A stretch of 35,066 nt of DNA from Myxococcaceae bacterium. GTDB taxonomy: Bacteria > Myxococcota > Myxococcia > Myxococcales > Myxococcaceae. This document shows, piece after piece, positions 7,491 to 19,400 of this stretch. A program made the position numbers and the translations under genes. The stretch covers positions 1 through 35,066 of the forward strand of contig SECN01000027.1 of NCBI GenBank assembly GCA_004173515.1, in the 5' to 3' direction. The notes under the pieces are model-generated. The model was given only the letters and a program-made list of their open reading frames with translations. It had not been told where the DNA came from and made no database searches. Position 1 is the first letter of the stretch. The number at the start of each line of letters is the position of its first letter.

Positions 7491-10400
7491 CTGCCGCCCC
7501 TCACCCGGACGACGACGGAGGGGCCCCAGCCCCTGTCCTTCGCGCAGCAGCGTCTCTGGTTCCTGGATCAGCTCGCGCCGGATGACGCGTCCTACAACCT
7601 CCCCGTCGCGCTGCGCCTCACCGGGCGCCTGGACGTGGAGGCCCTGCGCCGGTCCTTCGAAGCGCTCGTCCAGCGCCACGAAGCCCTGCGCACCACCTTC
7701 TTCGAACACGAGGGCCAGCCCTTCCAGCGCATCCACGCCCCGGCCGCGTGGGCGCTCCCCGTCCAGGACCTGTCCGCCCTGACCGCTTCCGAGGGTGAAG
7801 CAGAGACGGTGCGCCTGGCCACCCGCGAAGCGCGTCAGCCCTTCCACCTGGGTCAGGGGCCGCTCCTGCGCACCGCCCTGCTGCGCCTGTCGGAAGAGGC
7901 GCACGTGCTGCTGATGACGATGCACCACATCGTCTCCGACGCGTGGTCCATGGGCGTGCTCGTGAAGGAGCTGGCGACCCGCTACGCGGCCTTCAGCGCG
8001 GGCCGTGAGCCCGGCTTCGCGCCGCTGCCGGTGCAATACGCGGACTTCGCCGCGTGGCAGCGCCAGTGGTTGCAGGGCGAGGTGCTGGACGCGCAACTCG
8101 GTTACTGGAAGCAGCAGCTCGCGGACGCGCCCTCCGCGCTGGAGCTGCCCACCGACCGGCCGCGTCCGCCCGTGCAGTCGCGGCGCGGCGCCACGGTGCC
8201 GGTGAGCGTCCCCGCGACGCTGACGGCCTCCCTGCGCGCGCTGGCACAGAAGGAGGGCGCCACGCCCTTCATGCTGCTGCTCTCCGCGTTCCAGCTCCTG
8301 CTATCGCGCTACTCCACGCAGGATGATGTCTCCGTGGGCTCGCCCATCGCGGGCCGCACGCACGCGGAGGCCGAAGGGCTCATCGGCTTCTTCGTCAACA
8401 CGCTGGTGCTGCGCGCGCGGATGCGTCCGGAGGAGTCGTTCCGCCAGTTGCTCGCGCAGGTGCGGGGCACCACGCTCGCGGCCTACGAGCACCAGCACGT
8501 CCCCTTCGAGAAGCTGGTGGAGGTCCTCCAGCCCTCGCGCGACCTGAGCCGCAGCCCGCTGTTCCAGGTGATGTTCGTGCTCCAGAACGCGCCCGCCGAA
8601 GCGCTGCGGGTGCCGGGTCTCGCCTTCCAGCCGGTCCCGCTGGAGGGCAACTCCGCACGCTTCGACCTGGCGCTCACGCTCTTCGAGGTGCCCCAGGGCC
8701 TCACCGGCTTCCTGGAGTACAGCAGCGACCTCTTCGACGCCGCGACGGTCCAGCGGCTGATGGGCCACTACGGCGTCCTGCTGGAGGCCATCGCCGCGAA
8801 GCCGGAGACGTCCATCGCGGCCCTGCCGTTGATGACGGAGCCAGAGCAGGCGCGGCTGCTGGTGGAGTGGAACCAGACGGACGTCGCGTTCCCGGACGAC
8901 ACCTGCATCCACCACGTCGTCGCCGGACAGGCCCGCCGCGTGCCGGACGCCCTCGCCGTGAGCCTGGGTGGGCGCGGTGTCACCTACGGAAGGCTCGACG
9001 CCTGGGCGCACCAGCTCGCGCTGCACCTGCACGCCGCGGGCGTCCGCCGGGGTGACCGCGTCGCCGTGCTGGCCGAGCGCTCGCCGGAGCTGGTGGCCGG
9101 ACTGCTCGCCGCCCTCAAGGTGGGCGCCGCGTACGTGCCCATCGCGCCCGGCGTTCCGCCCGAACGCCTCGCCTTCATGCTGGAGGACTGCGCCGCCTCC
9201 CTGCTGCTCACCCAGCAGCACCTGCGCGCGGAGCTGCCCGCCCTCTCCACGCGCGTGTTGTCGCTGGAGACGGACATCGCGGTGCCCGCCGAGCCCCTGC
9301 CCGTGGCACCCGTGGGCGCGGAGGACCTCGCGTACGTCATCTACACCTCCGGCAGCACCGGCCGCCCCAAGGGCGTCGCCGTCCACCACCGGGGCCTGAT
9401 GAACCTGGTGGCCTGGCATCAGCGCACGTACGCGCTGACGCCGGAGGACCGCACGGCGCTCACCGCCGGTGTGGCCTTCGACGCGTCCACGTGGGAGGTG
9501 TGGCCCTCGCTCGCCTCGGGCGCGAGCCTCGTCGTTCCGCCCGACGCCCTGCGCGCCGAGCCCGCCCAACTGCTGCGCTGGCTGGCCGACGAAGCCATCA
9601 CCACCTGCTTCATGCCGACGCCCCTGGCCGAAGCGGTGCTGCGCGAGGAGTGGCCGAAGCCCATGGCCCTGCGCGCCCTGCTCACGGGTGGAGATGCGCT
9701 GCACCACGGTCCGTCCGCGTCGGTGCCCGCCACGCTCTTCAACCACTACGGCCCCACCGAAAGCACCGTCGTCGCCACCTTCACGCCCGTGCCCGCCGCC
9801 ACGCGCGATGACGGCACGCGCCCGCCCATTGGCCGCCCCATCGCCAACACCCGCACGTACGTGCTGGATGCCGGGCTGCGTCCGGTGCCCATCGGCGTCC
9901 CGGGCGAGCTCTTCCTCGAAAGCGCGGGCCTCGCATGGGGCTATCTGGGCCAGCCCGCGATGAGCGCCGAGCGCTTCATCCCCCACCCCTTCGCGGCCAC
10001 GCCTGGAGCGCGCCTCTACCGCACCGGCGACGTGGTGCGCTGGCGCGCCGACGGCCACCTGGACTACCTGCAGCGACTCGACTTCCAGGTGAAGGTGCGG
10101 GGCTTCCGCATCGAGCTGGGGGAAATCGAAGCCTCGCTGCTGGCGCACACCTCCGTGCACGAAGCCGTCATGCTGGCCCGCGAGGACGTGCCCGGCGACA
10201 AACGGCTCGTCGCGTACCTCGTCCCCGTGTCCGGACAGTCGGTGGACACCGCCGTCGTGCGCGCGTTCCTCAAGGAGCGGCTGCCCGAGTACATGGTGCC
10301 CTCCGCCTTCACCGTCCTGGAGGCCCTGCCGCTCAACGCCAACGGCAAGCTGGACCGCAAGGCGCTGCCCGCGCCCGACGCCTCGCCGCTCGCTGGCTTC

Positions 10401-13400
10401 GTCGCGCCCCGCTCTCCCACCGAGGAGAAGGTCGCCGGGGTTTTCGCCCACGTGCTGCGCCGCGAGCGGATCAGCGTCCACGACGACTTCTTCGCGCTCG
10501 GCGGCCACTCGCTGCTGGCCACGCAGCTGGTGTCGCGGATCCGCGCGGTCTTCAACGTCGAGCTGCCCCTGCGCGCGCTCTTCGAAGCGCCCACCGTGGC
10601 CGCGCTCGCCGAGCGCCTGTTGACGACGACCTCGGGTCCCCGGCTGCCGCCGCTCACCCGTGCCCGCGTCGAGGGCCCCCTGCCGCTGTCCTTCGCGCAG
10701 CAGCGCCTGTGGCTGTTGGATCAGCTCCAGCCGGGAGACGCGTCGTACAACATCCCCACGGCCCTGCGGCTGACGGGCCACGTCGACGTGGAGTCGCTGC
10801 GCCGCGCCTTCGAAGCGCTGGTCGCGCGCCACGACTCGCTGCGCACCACGCTCGTCCAGCACCAGGGTCAGGCCACCCAGCACGTCCACGCGCCGGCTGG
10901 CTGGACGCTGCCGCTCACCGACCTGTCCTCCCTGCCCGAAGCGCGGCGCGAGGAGGAGGCCCGGAGCCTCGCGGGTCAGGAGGCCCGGCGGCCCTTCGAC
11001 CTGGAAGCAGGTCCGCTGCTGCGCACGTCGCTGGTGCGCCTGGGCACGGAGGAGCACGTGCTCCTGGTGACGATGCACCACATCGTCTCCGACGGCTGGT
11101 CCATGGGCGTGCTCGTGCGGGAGCTCACCGCGCTGTACGCGGCCTTCCACGCGGGCCAGGAAGCCAGCCTGCCGCCGCTGGCCGTGCAGTACTCGGACTT
11201 CACGGTCTGGCAGCGCGACTGGCTCCAGGGCGAGACGCTGGATGCGCAGCTCGGGTACTGGAAGGAGAAGCTCGCGGGCGCGCCGTCCGCGCTGGAGCTG
11301 CCCACCGACCACCCGCGTCCGTCCCTCCAGTCGTACCGGGGCTCGACGGTGCCCGTGCAGGTCCCGCGGTCCGTGTCCGAAGCGCTCAAGGCCCTGGCCC
11401 GGCGCGAAGGCGCCACGCCTTTCATGGTGCTGCTCGCGGCCTTCCAGGTGTTCCTGTCGCGCTACTCCGGCCAGGATGACATCAGCGTGGGTTCGCCCGT
11501 GGCGGGCCGCACGCACGCGGAGACCGAAGGGCTCATCGGCTTCTTCATCAACACGCTGGTGCTGCGCTCGCGGCTTGCGTCCGGGGAGTCGTTCCAGGCG
11601 CTGCTGGGTCAGGTGCGAGGCACGACGCTCGCGGCCTACGAGCATCAGCACCTGCCGTTCGAGAAGCTGGTGGAGGTCCTCCAGCCCGTGCGCGACCTGC
11701 GCCACAGTCCGCTGTTCCAGGTGATGTTCACCCTGCAGAACATGCCCACGGAGGAGCTGCGCGTCCCCGGGCTGTCCTTCCGTCAAGTGGAGGCGGAGAC
11801 GAACTCCTCCAAGTTCGACCTCACCCTGCTGTTGCAGGACTCGCCGCAGGGCTTCCTGGGCAAGCTGGAGTACAGCACGGCGCTGTTCGAGCGCGGCACC
11901 GTGGAGCGGATGGCCGAGCACCTGAACACGCTGCTGGCGGCCGTGGCCGAAAGGCCCGAGCTGTCCGTGGCGGAGCTGCCCCTGCTCCCCGTGGAAGAGC
12001 GCCAGCGCCTGCTCGTGGGCTGGAACGACACCACCGTCGCAAGCCCCACGGACCTCCCGGTCCATGTCCACTTCGCGGTGCAGGCCCGCCGCACGCCACA
12101 CGCCGTGGCCCTCGTCCTCGGGGACGCCACGCTGACGTACGGTGAACTCGACGCCCGCGCGAACCGGTTGGCCTGGCACCTGCGCTCCTTCGGCATCGTC
12201 CCGGGCGCGCGCGTGGGCCTCGCGGTGGAGCGCTCCTTCGAGCTGATCATCGCCACGCTCGCCATCCTCAAGGCCGGCGCCGCCTTCGTCCCCGTGGACC
12301 GCAACGCGCCCGTGGACCGCATCGCCGCTTTGTTGGAGGACGCCAACGTCGGCGTGACGCTCACCCACGAGCCCTTCGAGTCGCTGTTGCCCGCGACGGG
12401 CGTCTACCTCTGGTTGGATGAACAGCAGGCCGCCATCGCTGCCCGGCCGACGCACGCCCCCGAGGTCAGTGTGGACGGCGAGGCGCTGGCCTACGTGATG
12501 TTCACCTCCGGCAGCACCGGCCGCCCCAAGGGCGTCTGCGTGCCGCACCGGGGCATCACCCGACTGGTGCTCGGCAGCACCTTCATGCGCTTCGGCGCGG
12601 AAGAGGTCTGGCTCCAGTTCGCCCCTGTCGCCTTCGACGCCTCCACGCTCGAAATCTGGGGCGCGCTGCTGCATGGCGCGAAGCTCGTCCTCGCGCCCCC
12701 CCATGCCCTGTCGCTGGAGGAACTGGCCGCGCAGTTGCGTCAGCACCGCGTGACGACGCTGTGGCTGACCGCATCCCTCTTCGAGCAGATGGCGCTGCAT
12801 CAGGGCGAAGCGCTCGCGCGGGTCGGCCAGGTGCTGTCTGGCGGCGACATCCTTCCCTCCGCCCGTGTGCGTGAACACCTGGCGCGGCTGCCCGAAGGCG
12901 CGGTCTTCATCAACGCCTACGGCCCGACGGAGAACACGACGTTCTCCACCACGTGGCCCATGCACCGCGACACCGTGGTGGGGGGGGCGGTGTCCATTGG
13001 CCGGCCCATTCCCAACTCCACCGTCTACGTGCTCGACGCGCACCTGCATCCGGCGCCCACGGGTGTGGCGGGCGAGCTGTACGTCGGCGGCCCCGGCCTC
13101 GCCTGGGGCTACCTGCACCGCCCCGAGCTGACCGCCGAGCGCTTCGTCCCGCATCCCTTCGCCACCACGCCCGGAGAACGGCTCTACCGCACCGGCGACA
13201 AGGTCCGCTGGTTGGCGAACGGGACGATCGACTTCCTGGGCCGCTTCGACTTCCAGGTGAAGGTGCGTGGCTTCCGCATCGAGCTGGGGGAGATCGAGAA
13301 CGCGCTGCGCGCCACGGTCGGTGTCAGCGAGGCCATCGTCATCGCGCGCGGCTCGGATGGGGACAAGCGCCTCATCGGCTACCTCACCGCGCTCGAAAGC

Positions 13401-16400
13401 CACACGCTGGACACGGATGCGCTGAAGGGCCAGCTCAAGCAGCAATTGCCCGAGTACATGGTGCCCTCCGCGTTCGTCGTCCTGGACGCCCTGCCCCTCA
13501 ACGCCAACGGCAAGGTGGACCGCAAGGCCCTGCCCGAACCGGGCGAGGCCCCCAGCACCTCCGACTTCGTCGCCCCGCGCAACGCCACCGAGGAGAAGCT
13601 GGCCGCCATCTTCGCGGAGGTCCTGCGTGTGGAGCGCGTCGGCATCCACGACGACTTCTTCGCGCTCGGGGGACACTCGCTGCTGGCCACCCAGCTCGTC
13701 TCGCGCGTGCGCGCCGCGTTCGGCGTGGAGCTGCAACTGCGAGCCCTCTTCGGCGCGCCCACCGTCGAGACCCTCGCGCCCCAGCTCGACGCGGCCCGGA
13801 GAACCGCGCTGCGCGCGCCTCCGCTGCGGCCCGTGTCGCGTGAGGAGGTCCTCCCGCTGTCCTTCGCGCAGCAGCGGCTCTGGTTCCTGGATCAGCTCTC
13901 GCCCGGAGACGTGTCGTACAACATCCCCACGGCCCTGCGGCTGACGGGACGCGTGGACGTGGAGTCGCTGCGCCGCGCCTTCGAATCCCTGGTCGCCCGC
14001 CACGAATCCCTGCGCACGACGTTCCGGGTGCACCAGGAACAGGCCACGCAGCACCTCCATGCACCGAGCGTCTGGGCGTTGCCCGTCGTGGACCTCTCCG
14101 CCCTGCCCGAAGCACGGCGGGAAGCCGAAGCCCGACGCAGCATCGAGGAGGACGCACGCCAGCCGTTCCACCTGGAGCACGGTCCGCTGCTGCGCACCCG
14201 GCTCGTGCGGCTGGGCGAAGAGGAGCACCTGTTGCTGGTGACGATGCACCACATCGTCTCCGACGGCTGGTCCATGGGCGTCCTCATCCGGGAGCTGGTG
14301 GCCTTCTACGAGGGCCACACCCGGGGCAGCGCGCCGGTGCTGGCCCCGCTGCCCGTGCAGTACGCGGACTTCGCGGCTTGGCAGCGTCGGTGGCTCCAGG
14401 GAGAGCCGCTGGATGCACAACTGGGCTACTGGAAGGCAAAGCTCGCGGGCGCGCCGTCCGCGCTGGAGCTGCTGACGGATCATCCGCGTCCCGCCATCCA
14501 GTCCCATGCGGGCGCGGCGCTCTCGCTGCGCGTTCCGAAGGCGACGTCCGACGCGCTCAAGGCGCTCGCCAGCCGTGAGGGCGTCACGCCCTTCATGGTG
14601 CTGCTCACGGCCTTCCAGGTGCTCCTGTCGCGCTACTCCGGCCAGGACGACATCAGCGTGGGAACGCCCATCGCGGGCCGCACCCAGTCAGAGACGGAGG
14701 GGCTCATCGGCTTCTTCGTCAACACGCTGGTGCTGCGCGCGCACGTCGAATCCCAGGCGACGTTCCAGCAGGTGCTGGAGCAGGTGCGCTGCACGACGCT
14801 GGAGGCGTATGACCACCAGCACCTGCCATTCGAGAAGCTGGTGGAGGTGCTCCAGCCCACGCGCGATCCGAGCCGCAGCCCGCTCTTCCAGGTGATGTTC
14901 ACGCTGCAGAGCACCACCACCCAGGACCTGCGCGTCCCCGGCCTCGCCTTCCAACAGGTGGCGGCCGAAGCGCGCTCCGCGAAGTTCGACCTCACCCTCA
15001 CGCTGCTGGAGTCCCCGGAGGGTTTCGTCGGAGACCTGGAGTACAGCACCGCCCTGTTCGAGCGCGGCACCGTGGAGCGGATGGCCGGGCACCTGAACAC
15101 GCTGCTGGCAGCCGTGGCTGAGAATCCCCAGCGGTCCGTGGCGGAGCTGCCCCTGCTCTCCTCCGAGGAGCATCAGCGCCTGCTCGTGGACTGGAACGAC
15201 ACCACCGTCGCCAGCCCCATGGACACTCCGGTCCATGTCCACTTCGCCCAGCAGGCCGGCCGCACGCCGGATGCCGTGGCCCTCATCCTCGGGGACACCA
15301 CGCTGACGTACGGGCAGCTCGAAGCCCGTGCCAATCAACTGGCCTGGCACCTGCGCTCGCTCGGCATCACGCCGGGCGCGAGCGTGGGCCTCGCGGTGGA
15401 GCGCTCCTTCGAGCTGATCATCGCCATCCTGGCCACCCTCAAGACCGGGGCCGCCTACGTTCCCGTGGACCGCAACGCGCCCGTGGACCGCATCGCCGCC
15501 CTGCTGGAGGACGCCGACGTCGGGGTGGTCATCACGCACCAGCCGTTCGCACCGCTGCTGCCGGCTTCCGGCGCCCGCGTCTGGCTGGATGCGCAGCAGG
15601 ACGTCCTCGCCACGCTGCCAACGCATGCGCCCGACATCGACGTGGGGGGCGAAGCGCTGGCCTACGTGATGTTCACCTCCGGCAGCACCGGTCGCCCCAA
15701 GGGTGTCTGCGTGCCGCACCGGGGCATCACCCGACTGGTGCTCGGCAACACCTTCATGCGCTTCGGCGCGGAGGACGTCTGGCTCCAGTTCGCCCCTGTC
15801 GCCTTCGACGCGTCCACGCTCGAGATCTGGGGCGCGCTGCTGCATGGCGCGAAGCTCGTCCTCGCGCCTCCTCATGCCATGTCGCTGGAGGAGCTGGCCT
15901 CGCAGTTGCGTCAGCACCGCGTGACGTCGTTGTTCCAGACGACCGCGCTGTTCGAGCAGATGGCGCTGCACCAGGGAGAGACCCTCGCGGGCGTGCGCCA
16001 TTTGCTCGCGGGCGGTGACGTGATGCCGTGGTCCCGTCTGCGCGCTCACCTGGCCCGTCTGCCCGAAGGCTCGACGTTCGTGCATGCCTATGGCCCGACG
16101 GAGAACACGACGTTCTCCACCACGCTGACCATGGACCGCGACACCGTGGTGAACGGCCCGGCCTCCATCGGTGGGGCCATCTCCAACTCCACCGTCTACG
16201 TTCTCGACGCGCACCTGCGTCCGGCGCCCACGGGCGTCGCGGGCGAGCTGTATGTCGGCGGCCCCGGCCTCGCCTGGGGTTACCTGCACCGTCCCGAGCT
16301 GACCGCCGAGCGCTTCGTCCCGCATCCCTTCGCCACCACGCCCGGAGAACGCCTCTACCGCACCGGCGACAAGGTCCGCTGGCTGGCGAACGGGACCATC

Positions 16401-19400
16401 GACTTCCTGGGCCGCTTCGACTTCCAGGTGAAGGTGCGTGGCTTCCGCATCGAGCTGGGGGAGATCGAAACCGCGCTGCGCGCATCCAGCGGCGTCAACG
16501 AAGCCGTCGTCGTCGCGCGCGGCTCGGATGGGGACAAGCGCCTCATCGGCTACCTCACCGCGCTCGAAGGCCACACGCTGGACACGGATGCGCTGAAGGG
16601 CCAGCTCAAGCAGCACCTGCCCGAGTACATGGTGCCCTCCGCGTTCGTCGTCCTGGACGCCCTGCCCCTCAACGCCAACGGCAAGGTGGACCGCAAGGCC
16701 CTGCCCGAACCGGGGGATGCGCCTCGCGCCGCCGACTTCGTCGCCCCGCGCAACACCACCGAGGAGAAGCTGGCCGCCATCTTCGCGGAGGTCCTGCGCG
16801 TGGAGCGCGTCGGCATCCGCGATGACTTCTTCGCGCTCGGGGGGCACTCGCTGCTGGCCACCCAGCTCGTCTCGCGAGTGCGTGCCGCGTTCGATGTGGA
16901 ACTGCCGCTGCGGGCCCTCTTCGGTGCGCCCACCGTCGAAGCCCTGGCGCCCAGGCTCGAAGGCGCCCAGCCCGCGGCGCTCCGAGCCCCGCCGCTGCGA
17001 CCCGCGTCGCGAGAGGGCGCCATTCCGCTCTCGTTCGCGCAGCAGCGTCTGTGGCTGTTGGATCAGTTCCAGCCCGGAGACGCGTCGTACAACATCCCCA
17101 CGGCCCTGCGGCTGACGGGACGCGTGGACGTGGAGTCACTGCGTCGCGCCTTCGAGGCCCTGGTCGCCCGCCACGAGCCCCTGCGCACCACGCTCTCCGA
17201 AGCCCACGAAGCACCAGCGCAGCGCATCCAACCGGCGTCCGGCTGGGACCTGCCCGTCATCGAACTGACGTCGCTTCCCGAATCGCAGCGCGAGGAGGAG
17301 GCGCGGCGCCTGGCGATCACGGAGGCCCGTCGTCCCTTCCAGCTCTCCACGGGGCCGCTGATGCGCTCCGTGCTGGTGCGGCTGGGTGAAGAAGAGCACC
17401 TGCTGCTGATGACGATGCACCACATCGTCTCCGACGGCTGGTCCATGGGCGTGCTCGTCCGCGAACTCACCGCGATGTACGTGGCCTTCCATGCGGGTCA
17501 GGAACCCGTCCTCGCACCACTGCCGGTGCAGTACGCGGACTTCGCGACGTGGCAGCGCGACTGGCTCCAGGGCGAGGTCCTGGACGCGCAGATCGGTTAC
17601 TGGAAGGAGAAGCTCGCGGGAGCGCCGGCCGCGCTGGAGCTGCCCACGGACCATCCGCGCCCGCCCGTGCAGTCGCACCGGGGCGCCAAGGTGGACCTGC
17701 GCATCCCCGCGCCGGTGGCGGACGCGCTCAAGGCGCTGGCCCAGCGGGAGGGTGCCACGCCCTTCATGACGCTGCTCGCGGCGTTCCAGGTGCTCCTGTC
17801 GCGCTACTCCGCGCAGGACGACATCAGCGTGGGTTCTCCCATCGCAGGCCGCACGCAGGCGGAGACCGAAGGACTCATCGGCTTCTTCGTCAACACGCTG
17901 GTGCTGCGCTCCCAGGTGAATCCGAGGGCGACCTTCCGCGAGCTGTTGGCGCAGGTGCGTGGCACCACGCTGGCAGCCTATGAGCACCAGCACCTGCCGT
18001 TCGAGAAGCTCGTTGAAGCCATCCAGCCCACGCGCGACCTGAGTCGCGGGCCGCTCTTCCAGGCGATGTTCGTCCTGCAGAACACGCCGAACGAGGCCGT
18101 GCGCCTGCCGGGCATGGCCATGCAGACGCTGCCGCTGGAGACCCAGTTCGCCAAGTTCGACCTCTCGCTGGCACTGCGCGAGTCAGGCTCGGAGCTGCTT
18201 GGCGCGCTGGAGTACGCGACCGACCTGTTCGATGCGTCGACTGTCCAGCGCATGGCCGGTCACCTGGGCGTCCTGCTGGAGGCCATCGCGGCGAAGCCTG
18301 ACAGGCGCCTTGCGGACCTGCCCCTGCTCACCGAGGCCGAGCGTCACCAGCTCCTCGTCGAGTGGAATCCCGCCTCGGCTCCGGCTCCGCGCGAGTCGAG
18401 CATCTCCGCCCTCGTCGAAGCCCAGGTACTTCGTACGCCGGACGCCGTCGCCATCATCACCCCGGAGCGCCGCCTGACGTACCGCGAGGTCGATGCTCGG
18501 GCCAATCAGTTGGCGCATCGCCTGCGCGGACTCGGCGTCGGCCCTGAAGTGCGCGTCGGCCTGTGCGTCGAGCGTACCGAGGACCTCGTCATCGGCGTGC
18601 TCGGCATCCTCAAGGCCGGTGGCGCCTATGTGCCGCTGGATCCTAGCTACCCGCGCGAGCGCCTGGGTTGGCTGCTGGAGGACGCGCAGGGCCCCGCCCT
18701 CGTGGCCCACTCGCACCTGCTCGCCTCTCTGCCCGAACACTCCGCCACCGCGGTGTGCCTCGACACGGACGTGGAGCTGGCGAAGCATCCCACCACCGTT
18801 CCGGACGTGGGCATCCTCCCGGGCCACCTCGCCTACCTCATCTACACCTCCGGCAGCACCGGCCGTCCCAAGGGCGTCGCCATCACCCATGGCAACGCTG
18901 TCGCCTTCCTCCACTGGGCCCTGGCCACCTTCTCCAAGGAAGAGTTGAAGGGCGTCCTCGCCGCGACGAGCGTCAACTTCGACCTCTCCGTCTTCGAGCT
19001 CTTCACTCCGCTCTCCAGCGGTGGCGCCGTCGTGATGGCGCGCAATGCCTTGCACTTGCCGGAGCTGGCCACCGCCTCGGAAGTCACCCTCATCAACACC
19101 GTGCCCTCCGCCATGGCCCAGTTGGTGCGCCTGGGCGCCGTGCCCCCAAGCGTGCGCGTCATCAACCTCGCCGGTGAAGCCCTCCCCGATACTCTCGCCA
19201 AGCAGGTCTACGGCGTTCCCTCCGTCCAGAAGCTCTTCAACCTCTACGGGCCTTCCGAGGACACCACCTACTCCACCGGCTCCCTCGTGGGCCGTGACGA
19301 AGTGCCTCTTATCGGAAGGCCGCTGACAGACACGCGCGCCTACGTCCTGGACGCTGCGCTGCATCCCGTCCCCGTGGGCGTCGCAGGCGAGCTGTACCTC

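Noticed and set aside
8301..14507. A 2068-codon open frame on the minus strand inside the NRPS gene, with similar long ones at 20142-23123, 23148-26276 and 26913-29606
   Set aside because: They lie exactly opposite the NRPS reading frame, are rich in Arg/His/Gln/Gly without recognisable domains, and are the expected result of GC-rich codon use on the other strand.
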